From Clostridia bacterium (GTDB lineage Bacteria > Bacillota > Clostridia > Oscillospirales > CAG-272), in assembly GCA_017446155.1 (NCBI GenBank), contig JAFSRI010000003.1:43937-107936 (forward strand): DNA of 64,000 nucleotides, in the 5' to 3' direction. The notes under the pieces were generated by a model. That model did no database searches and was not told where the DNA came from. It saw only the letters and a program-made list of their open reading frames with translations. A program made the position numbers and the translations under genes. Positions 30,866 to 39,052 of this stretch are shown here, piece after piece (the first letter of the stretch is position 1; every line of letters begins with the position of its first letter).

Positions 30866-31336
30866 ATGAAACTCGGACATTTAAAAAACAAAATACACGC
30901 GATTCTCGGCACGGAAAACGAAACCGAAATACGCGATGAAAATCTTATAATCGACAGTGCGCAGAGAAAGGCTGCATTGCTTGGTAAATTTATTATAAAA
31001 ACGTCGTCGGTGCCGTTGTATAAAAGAGGTGAGCTTGATATTTCCGCTTTGCCTTCCGACTTTATTTGCGCCGCGGGCGAGAAAACATACTATGCTTTCC
31101 CGGAGCAGATAACCGAAAAAACGGACGACGAAGTCGAACTCGGCTATGACGGCGATGCGGCGGACGTAACGGCTTACGGCGCGGCAATGGAGCTTTGCGG
31201 CAGGATATATCCCGCGGACGTGAGAAAATATATGCGGATAGCGACCGAATACGACGAACGAATGGCGGCGGTTTGCGAAAGAAACGTAAAACGCGTAAAT
31301 AACGGCGTGTTCGGCGGCAGAGGAATAAGACGATGA
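30866..31336 (+). CDS. Head-completion (gp4/connector-like) protein
   Basis: 156 residues beginning MKLGHLKNKIHAILG, mostly helical, with YGAAMELCGRIYPADVRKYMRIATEYDERM near the C-terminus. Length and place (right after coat) match the P22 gp4 / HK97 gp6 class of adaptors that extend the portal. AAGGAG lies upstream of ATG 30866, preferred over the ATG at 30851, whose codons would run through the ribosome binding site. It overlaps the next gene by four bases. Function is inferred from size, helical content and gene order. Confidence 0.65.
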   Translation: MKLGHLKNKIHAILGTENETEIRDENLIIDSAQRKAALLGKFIIKTSSVPLYKRGELDISALPSDFICAAGEKTYYAFPEQITEKTDDEVELGYDGDAADVTAYGAAMELCGRIYPADVRKYMRIATEYDERMAAVCERNVKRVNNGVFGGRGIRR

Positions 31337-33042
31337 CGTTTAAAAGAAACAAAGAGGGAATATCCGTTTTGAGAGAGGCAACGGCGGCGGACGTTATAAA
31401 GGCGATGACAGTACCGTCGTTTGACGATGAAGCAAAATTCCCCGGGCAAAATATGAAGAACATGCTATGCCGCGACGGCGCGCTTGAATGTATTGCGGCG
31501 CCGATCATGTGCAGTGCCGTTGCACGCGGCGGCAGATGCGTTTCCGTCGTGGACGGTAATACGTTGTATTTCTCAGCCGGGCGCGATATATGCCGCGTAA
31601 ACGAGGATGGTACGTTTTCTTTGATCGGAGCAAATATACTGACAACAGAAGCAGGCAAAGCATATGCGGCGGGCGGCAAGGTGATTTTTACCGAAGGATC
31701 GGCGTTGTTTTCAGCAAGAAACAACACGGTCATAGCGGAAGAACCATATATTCCTTGCGTTGTAAGCGACTGCACCGACGACGGGCGAACATATACTGTG
31801 GGTGAGAAAATGAACATTCTTACCGCTAAGGTCAATATAGAATATGATGTTTCATATGACAATACACGCGTTACACCTCAACTTATAAAGCTCGCTTCGG
31901 TAGACGGAATATATTTTCCGAACGGAACGAAAATGGAGACGAGCAACTATTCTGTCACAATAGACGGCGTCGGACAGGCGACGATAACGCTTGTCGAAGA
32001 AACAAGCCAACGACTTACCGTCAGAGGAACGGTAAGACAATCTGAGATTTCGGCATATTCTGATGCCGCCTCGGCTTTTACAGGAAACGCCCCTATGTGC
32101 GAGGTCTACTCTACGGAAGGCGGTAAAACCGTCCTTACGTTCGACAGGAAAACGCTTTATCTTTTCGACCTTGTGGGCTCGACATATATACCGTGTCAAT
32201 ATACGACGGTAGACGCAGATGAAGAAATAACGGCGGTGCTTCCGTATGACGACGGATGGTTTGTCTTTACTCAAAACACCATAAAACGCCTTGAAATAAC
32301 CGACGGAGCAATGACGCTTAAACCGTTTAAACGCGATTTCGGATGTGATATACCGCAAAGCGCCGTGTCGGAAAGGGACAAGGTGATCTTTGCCGATAAG
32401 GACATGGGCATTTATTATATCGACAGATATAATGTAAACGACAAGGACGTAAGCCGCAGGATCTCGGCAAATATTGACGGTATGTTGAGAGAAATTGACC
32501 CCGATGAAATGGAAAACGCCGCGGCGATAGTCGCTTGCGGAAAATATTATCTGTTTTGTAAAGACAAGATATTTGTTTGGGACCAGATGAAAAAAACTCC
32601 GTCGGCGGCGCAAAATACGGAAGCGGATGAAAAGAAACTCGTCTGGTATAAAATATGCGGTATAGGTGACGTTAAGCCGATAGGGGCGCTTGGTGAAAAG
32701 GTGTTCTTTTGCGGCGAGGACGGCACCGGATATTTCGTTTGCCGCGAGGCGGACGGGGATAGTCTTGAAGGCGAGTTTTCAAGCGGAAGACTTGACGCGG
32801 GCAAGGTCGGCGTCAAAACAGCTGAGAGTATCAGCATTCATGCTAAAACAGTCGGCAAGAGCACGATGGAAGTGATAGCGGACGGCAAAATTACCCCGTA
32901 TAAGTTCGCGTTTTGCGGGGAAGGCGAAGAAAAGACGTATACCGTAAGACTGCCGGCCAAGAAATTCAACAGCATAGGATTTAAAATAAACGGAAAAAAT
33001 TTAACGCTTTACGGATATGAGATAAAATATTACGAAGGGTAA
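31333..33042 (+). CDS. Phage structural protein, gp10-like beta-propeller (predicted portal plug)
   Basis: 569 residues. Repeated short beta strands (GGRCVSVVDGNTLYFSAGRDICRV, DGWFVFTQNTIKRLEI, GKYYLFCKDKIFVWDQ) suggest a propeller, as in P22 gp10 or T7 gp12-type tail-hub proteins that close the portal after packaging. A middle section (about 165-235) looks like an inserted beta domain. It is the last gene of the module; a terminator follows five bases after the stop. No lesion is seen. The assignment is structural inference from composition and P22-like order. Confidence 0.6.
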   Translation: MTFKRNKEGISVLREATAADVIKAMTVPSFDDEAKFPGQNMKNMLCRDGALECIAAPIMCSAVARGGRCVSVVDGNTLYFSAGRDICRVNEDGTFSLIGANILTTEAGKAYAAGGKVIFTEGSALFSARNNTVIAEEPYIPCVVSDCTDDGRTYTVGEKMNILTAKVNIEYDVSYDNTRVTPQLIKLASVDGIYFPNGTKMETSNYSVTIDGVGQATITLVEETSQRLTVRGTVRQSEISAYSDAASAFTGNAPMCEVYSTEGGKTVLTFDRKTLYLFDLVGSTYIPCQYTTVDADEEITAVLPYDDGWFVFTQNTIKRLEITDGAMTLKPFKRDFGCDIPQSAVSERDKVIFADKDMGIYYIDRYNVNDKDVSRRISANIDGMLREIDPDEMENAAAIVACGKYYLFCKDKIFVWDQMKKTPSAAQNTEADEKKLVWYKICGIGDVKPIGALGEKVFFCGEDGTGYFVCREADGDSLEGEFSSGRLDAGKVGVKTAESISIHAKTVGKSTMEVIADGKITPYKFAFCGEGEEKTYTVRLPAKKFNSIGFKINGKNLTLYGYEIKYYEG

Positions 33043-33047
33043 AAAAA

Positions 33048-33075
33048 TCGCCGCGGTATCACCGCGGCGATTTTT
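33048..33075 (+). terminator. Terminator of the phage head module
   Basis: TCGCCGCGGT / ACCGCGGCGA, a 10-bp stem with a three-base loop and T5, five bases after the last gene. Confidence 0.9.
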
Positions 33076-33285
33076 ATGTAAATGACGTTTTTATTTGTAA
33101 ACTGTGAAAAACGCTGTTATTTGCTTGTGTTTTCAAGCAGACGTTTTTAGCGGCGATGAATGTCAGTGACGCAATGAACGGATGAATTTAGCGCCGAGAG
33201 CGTGTTATACGCATGTATAAAACAAAAAACTTTCCGTTTTATTTTCGTCAAGAGTTTTAAGCCGAAAAGATAAAAGAGAAAGTTT

Positions 33286-33801
33286 TTATTTTAGAAATCT
33301 AAGAATTTTGTGCCTTATCGACGACATATAGATTGCGGTCAAACGGATGTAGAGGATATGAGTCAGAAAAGCGATGAGAAATGCAGACGCAAAATACACG
33401 ATTTGAAGCGTCATGGTTGACGGAAGTTCGAGCAGATCTTTTGCGAACAGCCATACGAGAAACATTATAGCGGATGGCAGTGAGAGTTTGAATATCCATG
33501 AAAGTACCTTGCCGCATTTTTCAAACAGGAATTTTGTCAGCACCATCGGACCGAAAAAGAACGTAAGGCACGCCGGGGCGAACAGGTTTTGCCCGCAGAC
33601 GAGAAATGCGAGGACAGAAATCACGGCGTACGAAAGCACAGCGTAAACTTTGCCTACTTCTATATAAATGAACAGCAATATAAACGAAACGATGCAGGCT
33701 GAGGAAATGTCAAGCACCCCTAAAAGTCCGCCGAGAAACATAAGTGCCGCTCCAAGTGCACAAAGAATAGCCGACAGGGCTATTTTTTTTGAACTTTTCA
33801 T
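33286..33801 (-). CDS. Hydrophobic membrane protein of unknown function
   Basis: 171 residues with about five membrane helices (6-28, 33-53, 55-75, 77-100 weaker, 105-160 region) and a basic C-terminus (IYMSSIRHKILRFLK). Overall shape recalls small S-component-like or DUF2232-like transport proteins, but no family is claimed. It begins one base after the stop of the DnaJ-domain gene and so is the last gene of the lipoprotein-DUF5685-DnaJ operon. Confidence 0.75.
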   Translation of the reverse strand: MKSSKKIALSAILCALGAALMFLGGLLGVLDISSACIVSFILLFIYIEVGKVYAVLSYAVISVLAFLVCGQNLFAPACLTFFFGPMVLTKFLFEKCGKVLSWIFKLSLPSAIMFLVWLFAKDLLELPSTMTLQIVYFASAFLIAFLTHILYIRLTAIYMSSIRHKILRFLK

Positions 33802-33802
33802 A

Positions 33803-34411
33803 TCAGCAGCAACGGATGAAGTCTCCGCCGCACGCTTCGCAGCAGCAATCCATGCAGAGAAGGGTGGAACATACGTTACATACGGTGTTCTCGCCGCTTC
33901 GTTGCTCGTAACCCGATGCTGTGTTTTTCAAATTTTCGAGCGCTTCTTTGTATTCGGGGTTTGAAGGATCCATTTGACATGCGGTTGAAAAATATCTCGA
34001 CGCCTCAAAATACCAGCCGCGCGCAACAAACACCATGCCTTTCAGATAATGCCATTCGGCGTTTCTTAGAGATTCGTCAACAGCGTTTAGTTGAACGTCC
34101 GCCTCGGCGAAATTCCTCATGTTTATTAATTCTCTGATAGATGCAAAGCGTTCTCTTTGCTCGCCTGAAAAACTGCCGTTTGTGCTGTAATAGGCACCCT
34201 CGCGCTCTTCTCTTGCCTTTTGGCGTTGCTTGCTCACGGTGTCATACGCTTCGTTTATCTCTTTCATTTTCTCCTGCGCAAGATCTGCCAGCGGAGAGCC
34301 GACGTAGTTGTCAGGATGATATTTTTTTGCAAGTTCACGGTAGGCGGCCTTAACTTCTTCGTCTGTCGCCGTGCGATCGATTCCCAAGACCTTATACGGA
34401 TCTTTTCTCAT
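33803..34411 (-). CDS. DnaJ-domain protein with cysteine-rich tail
   Basis: 202 residues. J domain at the N-terminus (MRKDPYKVLGIDRTATDEEVKAAYRE) with the HPD motif (YHPDN) that stimulates Hsp70 ATPase. A TPR-like helical middle (AEWHYLKGMVFVARGWYFEASRYF) follows, then a cysteine-rich tail (CNVCSTLLCMDCCCEACGGDFIRCC) that could bind metal. It is not a full DnaJ. It starts inside the end of the DUF5685 gene (20-base overlap), with AAAGGAGAG as ribosome binding site. The partnership with DUF5685 appears conserved in Clostridia (recall, not checked). Confidence 0.88.
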   Translation of the reverse strand: MRKDPYKVLGIDRTATDEEVKAAYRELAKKYHPDNYVGSPLADLAQEKMKEINEAYDTVSKQRQKAREEREGAYYSTNGSFSGEQRERFASIRELINMRNFAEADVQLNAVDESLRNAEWHYLKGMVFVARGWYFEASRYFSTACQMDPSNPEYKEALENLKNTASGYEQRSGENTVCNVCSTLLCMDCCCEACGGDFIRCC

Positions 34412-35273
34412 CTTTCTCTCCTTTTCCCACGCGTGTGATAGAGTAAATTCTGCTCTCCATTCCGCCGTGAATTATGTTATCCAAACAGTTTATTATCATT
34501 TCGCGCCCGTCGCGCTCAATAAGCGCCAGCGCCTTTTCAGCCTCGTAAAGTTCGAGGTTGAGTATGTCGGAAAGACTTTCCGAAAAGAATTTTTCAACCT
34601 CTTCCCCATTTGAGAACGCACATGCAAACGGATTATATCGCCCGAGCTTAACATCCTCGCGGTAGTCGTCCGCGGCGTCGGCGAGATAGACGAACCGCCC
34701 GACGTGAAAGCAAAGCTGATAAGCGAGCAGACGCTTTGTTTCTTCAAGCCCGTATGCCGCAAGGGAAGCGAGTAGTTTTCCGAACGCGTCAGCCAAAGCG
34801 TCGGGCGAGGAGCATCGCTCTTCTTCGAGCTTTGCAAGCTCCTCCATTTGTTTTTTGACTGTTGCCTCTCCCTCGCTTAACGCCGCGCGCTTTTTCATTC
34901 GCTTTGCATATGGCACGGCGGCACGGTAGAAAAGCCGTTTTGCGCCTTTTTCATCTGCCACGTCGTCCAAACACTTATAATAAACGAGTATGGCATTCAC
35001 CCGCGCCGAGTATTCAAGTTCAGGGCAGTCATCTGCCATAGGGCGTTTTTTGAACGGATGCGCCTCACACGCGCGACGGCGTATTTTGATTGCGGTATCG
35101 CCGAGCGCGAGCCTGACAAGCGCGAAAAACACCATATCGTATGAAAGAGTGAAAACGGAAACGCCGCCCGTATGTTTTTTCATCGAGCGGCAGAGTCCGC
35201 AATAAATGCTTCTGTAAAAATCGTGTTCTTTAACTTTGAGTTCAGCCGTCAAGGGCTTAACATATCCGAACAT
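34392..35273 (-). CDS. DUF5685-family protein
   Basis: 293 residues, mostly helical, beginning MFGYVKPLTAELKVKEHDFYRSIYCGLCRSM. CGLC near residue 26 plus FSYDMVF-like and YYKCLDDVADEKG segments fit DUF5685, whose helical, Asp-bearing motifs recall prenyl-transferase-like folds; its function is unknown. It overlaps the upstream lipoprotein by one base and the downstream DnaJ-domain gene by 20 bases, so tight coupling suggests a joint role. Confidence 0.8.
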   Translation of the reverse strand: MFGYVKPLTAELKVKEHDFYRSIYCGLCRSMKKHTGGVSVFTLSYDMVFFALVRLALGDTAIKIRRRACEAHPFKKRPMADDCPELEYSARVNAILVYYKCLDDVADEKGAKRLFYRAAVPYAKRMKKRAALSEGEATVKKQMEELAKLEEERCSSPDALADAFGKLLASLAAYGLEETKRLLAYQLCFHVGRFVYLADAADDYREDVKLGRYNPFACAFSNGEEVEKFFSESLSDILNLELYEAEKALALIERDGREMIINCLDNIIHGGMESRIYSITRVGKGEKDEKRSV

Positions 35274-36460
35274 CAGTTATTTGAATAGTAACTTTGCTGA
35301 TATGCGTAGTTGACGCTTTTGGAAAGGTATGTTTTTTGCATCGAAAGCGTGTTTATTATTTCCTCGTCCATTGTGACGGAGTCGATATATTTTTCGATGA
35401 GTTTGCTGTATTTTTCGTCTTGGACGTTTTCGGTGTAGTTTTCAAAAAGTTCCGCATATTCGGGGTGAGTTTCCTCGTCATATACTTTTTCAATGAGGGG
35501 AACTCTTTTTACGATGTAAGAATATTCGCCGTCGCCGACTGTGATAACGTCGGATACGTCGCCTATTTCAAGCGCGTCAACTTTTTCTTTTGCCGACGCT
35601 TCGGTGAGGATTGATGACGTTACGAAAACGCCTTCTTTATATTTTACAGAAAGATAACTGTCGGAATATTTTTCGGCAAGCTCGGCAAAATCGCCGCCGG
35701 CTTTTATCTGTTGAAGAACCGTGTCGGGCAGTATCGCTTTGTCGTCTTTTTCTTCGTCGGTCATCTTTTCGGTTTTGTATTCGTCGTTTTCGGTGGTGTT
35801 GCCGTCTTTGTCTGTGGTTGTTGTGCGGACTTTGTTGCCGTCTTCATCTACGACAACCTTATTGTTCATGTCGAACATAATGTACTGATAACCTTTGAAG
35901 TTTTCAGTATAATAGGTTTCCTTGTCGGAGTCGTTTACTTTATCCGTGCCGTTTTCGCCGTAAAGGTATTCGTTTACCGCACCGGATTTTTCAACGATAA
36001 GAAGATATTCGTAGAGCTGATCGGTGGTAAATCCGTAATACTGTTTATATGCTCCGCGGCCCTGCGCTTCGAGAGATTTTTTCTGTTCTTTGAGTTTGGC
36101 AAGGTTTGCGGGGTCGATCGTGAGAGAATATTTGTCGAAAAGATACTCTTCAACGAGCATCGAACGGAGCTGAGATACGGCGTTTGATGTGAGGTACTGA
36201 TCAAACGTTGTGTCGCCGTCATACTTTTGAGTCCAAATAGATTCTATATCATAGCCGGAATGCCATCCGTTGCTGATGAACGTGTTTTGCTTTACATATA
36301 CCATAATAAAGTCGACGAGGCTCTTTGACGCGGTATATGTGACGCCGTTGTCGCCGTTTAATGTGAGTGCAACTTGCGAGCCGCAGCTGCAAAGCGCCGT
36401 CGCAAGCATTGCCGCAACTATGATCGCCGCCGTGATTTTTGTTAGTCTTGTGCTTTTCAT
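35273..36460 (-). CDS. Parvulin-like (PrsA/SurA-type) foldase lipoprotein
   Basis: 395 residues. A lipoprotein signal ends in CSC (Cys 24/26). SurA/PrsA-like helical N-terminal region (about 100-170) is followed by a parvulin-like isomerase section (VLQQIKAGGDFAELAEKYSDS near 254-274, then EIGDVSDVITVGDGEYSYIVKRV) and helical C-terminus. Predicted to assist folding of exported proteins outside the membrane. An acidic, T/D-rich insertion (about 200-250) interrupts the domain. First gene of a four-gene operon; a weak promoter (TAGATT-17-TATAAT) lies near 36525-36555 on the minus strand. Confidence 0.82.
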   Translation of the reverse strand: MKSTRLTKITAAIIVAAMLATALCSCGSQVALTLNGDNGVTYTASKSLVDFIMVYVKQNTFISNGWHSGYDIESIWTQKYDGDTTFDQYLTSNAVSQLRSMLVEEYLFDKYSLTIDPANLAKLKEQKKSLEAQGRGAYKQYYGFTTDQLYEYLLIVEKSGAVNEYLYGENGTDKVNDSDKETYYTENFKGYQYIMFDMNNKVVVDEDGNKVRTTTTDKDGNTTENDEYKTEKMTDEEKDDKAILPDTVLQQIKAGGDFAELAEKYSDSYLSVKYKEGVFVTSSILTEASAKEKVDALEIGDVSDVITVGDGEYSYIVKRVPLIEKVYDEETHPEYAELFENYTENVQDEKYSKLIEKYIDSVTMDEEIINTLSMQKTYLSKSVNYAYQQSYYSNN

Positions 36461-36846
36461 AAAAAATTGATCTCCTTGATTGTGTTGTTAAAGACAGGAC
36501 CTTTAAAATATCCTATTTGCTATTATACATCTATTTTTAAAATAAATCTACTCTTTTTTTGAAAAATCTTTGAACAATATGAAAACTTTGACGAATTGTT
36601 TTTTCAATCATCTCAAAAACATTGACATACGACAGAGCGTTTTTGTAAACGAACGTTTTTTTGCCGTTTTGATGACGTTTCCACGGCTTTTGATATGTCG
36701 TTAAGACAGCAAAAACGAATTGCCGCAAAAACGCAATGGCGAAAAACAGCCGAAACTCAAAGCCGCCAAAACCGACGATTGAAACGGAAGGCGGGGAAAA
36801 ATCGTAAAACAAAGCGAACAAAGCGAAAAAGACATGATGAAAAATA
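36461..36846. other. Non-coding AT-rich spacer
   Basis: Between divergent genes. It holds the presumed upstream region of the parvulin-like lipoprotein. Otherwise I see no gene, RNA or clear repeat. Confidence 0.5.
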
Positions 36847-36875
36847 TTGAATTGAAAATAAAAATATGATATAAT
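36847..36875 (+). promoter_or_regulatory. Promoter of the FMN-reductase gene
   Basis: TTGAAT, 17-base spacer, TATAAT. Confidence 0.7.
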
Positions 36876-36957
36876 TTATTATCACTTATAAAAATTGACA
36901 GTTATAAATCCGTGAGAAAGATTTTTAGAAAAAACAAGCGGCAGGAGGAAAAACGCG

Positions 36958-37574
36958 ATGAAAGTGCTTATAATCAACGGCAGTCCCCGCGCAAACGGAA
37001 ATACGGCAAGGCTTCTTCGTGAAGCGACGGACGTTTTTGACAGCGAGGGCGTGGAATACGACATTATCAAATAGGAACGAAGGCTGTTAGGGGCTGTATG
37101 GCGTGCGGATACTGTTACACGCACGATGGATGTGTTTTTAAAGACGACGCAAACGAGCTTGCCGAAAAGTTGGAAAAGAGCGACGGACTTCTTATTGCCG
37201 CGCCGGTCTATTACGGCTCGGCAAACGGCAGTGTGATCTCGCTTCTCGACCGAATGTTTTACAGCTCTCATTTCGATAAACGGTTTAAAGTCGGCGCGGC
37301 GTTCGCCGTCGCAAGGCGCGCCGGAACGACGGCGACATTTGACGAGCTGAACAAGTATTTTACGATAAATCAAATGCCGATCGCTTCCGGCAGATATTGG
37401 AACAATGGATTCGGCAGGGAAAAAGAACAGATAAGCGAGGACGAGGAGGGACTTCAAAACGCGAGGATAGTCGCGCGGAACATGGTGTTCCTTATGCGTT
37501 CGATTGCTTTGGGTAAAGAGAAATACGGCTTGCCGGAAAAAGAAGAGATAAAATTTACGCATTTTATAAAATGA
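36958..37574 (+). pseudogene. NADPH-dependent FMN reductase / flavodoxin-like protein, frameshifted
   Basis: The N-terminal frame (36958-37074) reads MKVLIINGSPRANGNTARLL, the FMN-phosphate loop of flavodoxin-like reductases, and stops at TAG after IIK. The C-terminal frame resumes IGTKAVRGCMACGYC and runs to 37574 with APVYYGSANG. Inserting one A into AAATAGG (AAAATAGG) would give an uninterrupted protein of about 205 residues (DIIKIGTKAVRGC). A homopolymer of three to four A is a common site for indel error, so the lesion may not be real. AGGAGG precedes ATG 36958. A natural C-terminal start at 37098 lacks the nucleotide loop. Confidence 0.8.
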
Positions 37575-37778
37575 TACGTTACGGTTGTGTTGACTCAAAA
37601 CCATTGATTTGTATTAGTGAGATAATTCACACGTTTTCATGTGAAAGGGACTTACAAGCGGTTGTAACATAATTTTGAGCCTTGCAAACGACAGGCTAAA
37701 CGGAATGTGGGAATGGCTCTTCCGCATAGGACAACAATATCGGTTCAAAAACAAAACGAAAAAACGGAGAGTAATATT

Positions 37779-38909
37779 ATGGAAAAGAGCAAATTTTTCC
37801 CTGAAATAAACGGAAATTTCGGGTTTGGATGTATGCGCCTTCCGATGAATGGCGAGGAGGTAGACTATGGGCAGTTTTGCAAAATGGCTGACGCATTCAT
37901 CGACGCGGGCTTTAATTATTTCGACACGGCGCACGGATACATCAACGGCAAAAGCGAAACGGCGATACGCGATTGCGTGGCAAAAAGGCATGACAGAAGC
38001 GAATTTTTGCTGACGAATAAACTGACCGCGCCTTATTTCAACTCTCAGCAGGACATTCGCCCGTTTTTTGAAAGTCAGCTGAGAAACTGCGGCGTTGAAT
38101 ATTTCGACTTTTATCTTATGCATGCACAGAACGCCAACAACTATCAAAAATACAAAAGCTGCCGCGCGTATGAAACGGCATATGAGTTTAAAAAAGAGGG
38201 GCTGATAAAGCATCTCGGGCTGTCTTTTCACGACAAAGCCTCGGTGCTCGATATGATTCTTACCGAGCATCCGGAGATCGAGATAGTGCAGATACAATTC
38301 AATTACGTAGACTATGAGGACGCGTCGGTAGAGGGAAGAAAAGTATACGAAGTGTGTGAAAAGCACAACAAGCCGATGATTGTTATGGAACCGGTGAAGG
38401 GCGGAAACCTTGTAAATCTCCCCGAGGCGGCAAGCGAAGTATTCCGCTCGCTCGGCGGCGGCAGTAATGCAAGTTATGCAATTCGTTTTGCGGCGAGCTT
38501 CCCGAATATGGCGATGGTGCTCTCCGGCATGAGCAGCATTGGGCAGATGAACGATAATATTTCCTTCATGCGCGATTTTAAACCGCTCGACGAGCGCGAG
38601 CTGGAAGCGGTGGCAAAGGTTTGCGCGATATTCAAAAAAATGGATCTTATCCCATGCACCTCTTGCAGATATTGCGTTGAAGAAAACCATTGCCCCAAAG
38701 ATATTCTCATTCCCGATATGTTTGCGTCGCTCAACGCTCACGAAGCGTTCCACAACTGGAACACGAGTTTCTATTATAATCAAGTGTTGACAAGAGGACA
38801 CGGGAAAGCGTCCGACTGTATCAAGTGCGGAAAATGCGAAAAGGTTTGCCCGCAGCATTTACAGATAAGAAAACTGCTTGAACAGGTGGCGACAACGTTT
38901 GAAAAATGA
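37779..38909 (+). CDS. Aldo/keto reductase with C-terminal ferredoxin-like clusters
   Basis: 376 residues. TIM-barrel aldo/keto reductase (MRLPMNGEEVDYGQFCKMADAFIDAGFNYFDTAHGYINGKSE) with catalytic Asp/Tyr in the usual places, then an added C-terminal part with CTSCRYCVEENHCP and CIKCGKCEKVCPQH, which would bind one or two 4Fe-4S clusters. Proteins of this type are common in anaerobes and link carbonyl reduction to ferredoxin; the substrate is unknown. Start 37779 is chosen for GGAG nine bases upstream; an in-frame ATG at 37707 lacks a site. It follows the FMN reductase by about 200 bases. Confidence 0.88.
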   Translation: MEKSKFFPEINGNFGFGCMRLPMNGEEVDYGQFCKMADAFIDAGFNYFDTAHGYINGKSETAIRDCVAKRHDRSEFLLTNKLTAPYFNSQQDIRPFFESQLRNCGVEYFDFYLMHAQNANNYQKYKSCRAYETAYEFKKEGLIKHLGLSFHDKASVLDMILTEHPEIEIVQIQFNYVDYEDASVEGRKVYEVCEKHNKPMIVMEPVKGGNLVNLPEAASEVFRSLGGGSNASYAIRFAASFPNMAMVLSGMSSIGQMNDNISFMRDFKPLDERELEAVAKVCAIFKKMDLIPCTSCRYCVEENHCPKDILIPDMFASLNAHEAFHNWNTSFYYNQVLTRGHGKASDCIKCGKCEKVCPQHLQIRKLLEQVATTFEK

Positions 38910-39020
38910 TTTTTGCCTGAATCGCTCTCGGCTCTCACGGCGGATATGCCGGCGGCAAAAATGGATTTGTTTAAATTAAAGACGACGCATTTGTCAACGT
39001 TTCAAAAGCATGGATAACGA

Positions 39021-39048
39021 AAAAATCCCGCAACAGCGGGATTTTTTG
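39021..39048. terminator. Shared terminator between aldo/keto reductase and mfd
   Basis: AATCCCGC / GCGGGATT stem with A and T runs on both sides, usable from both strands. Confidence 0.85.
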
Positions 39049-39052
39049 ATTT

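Noticed and set aside
25136..33075. Complete inducible prophage
   Set aside because: No integrase, repressor, replication, tail, lysis or att repeat is visible between rqcH and the host operon at 33.2 kb.
36537..36821. 94-residue minus-strand protein upstream of the parvulin-like gene
   Set aside because: No ribosome binding site, biased composition, and it lies in the intergenic promoter region.
37614..38858. 414-codon open frame antisense to the aldo/keto reductase
   Set aside because: No recognisable protein features or ribosome binding site; the sense gene has family motifs.
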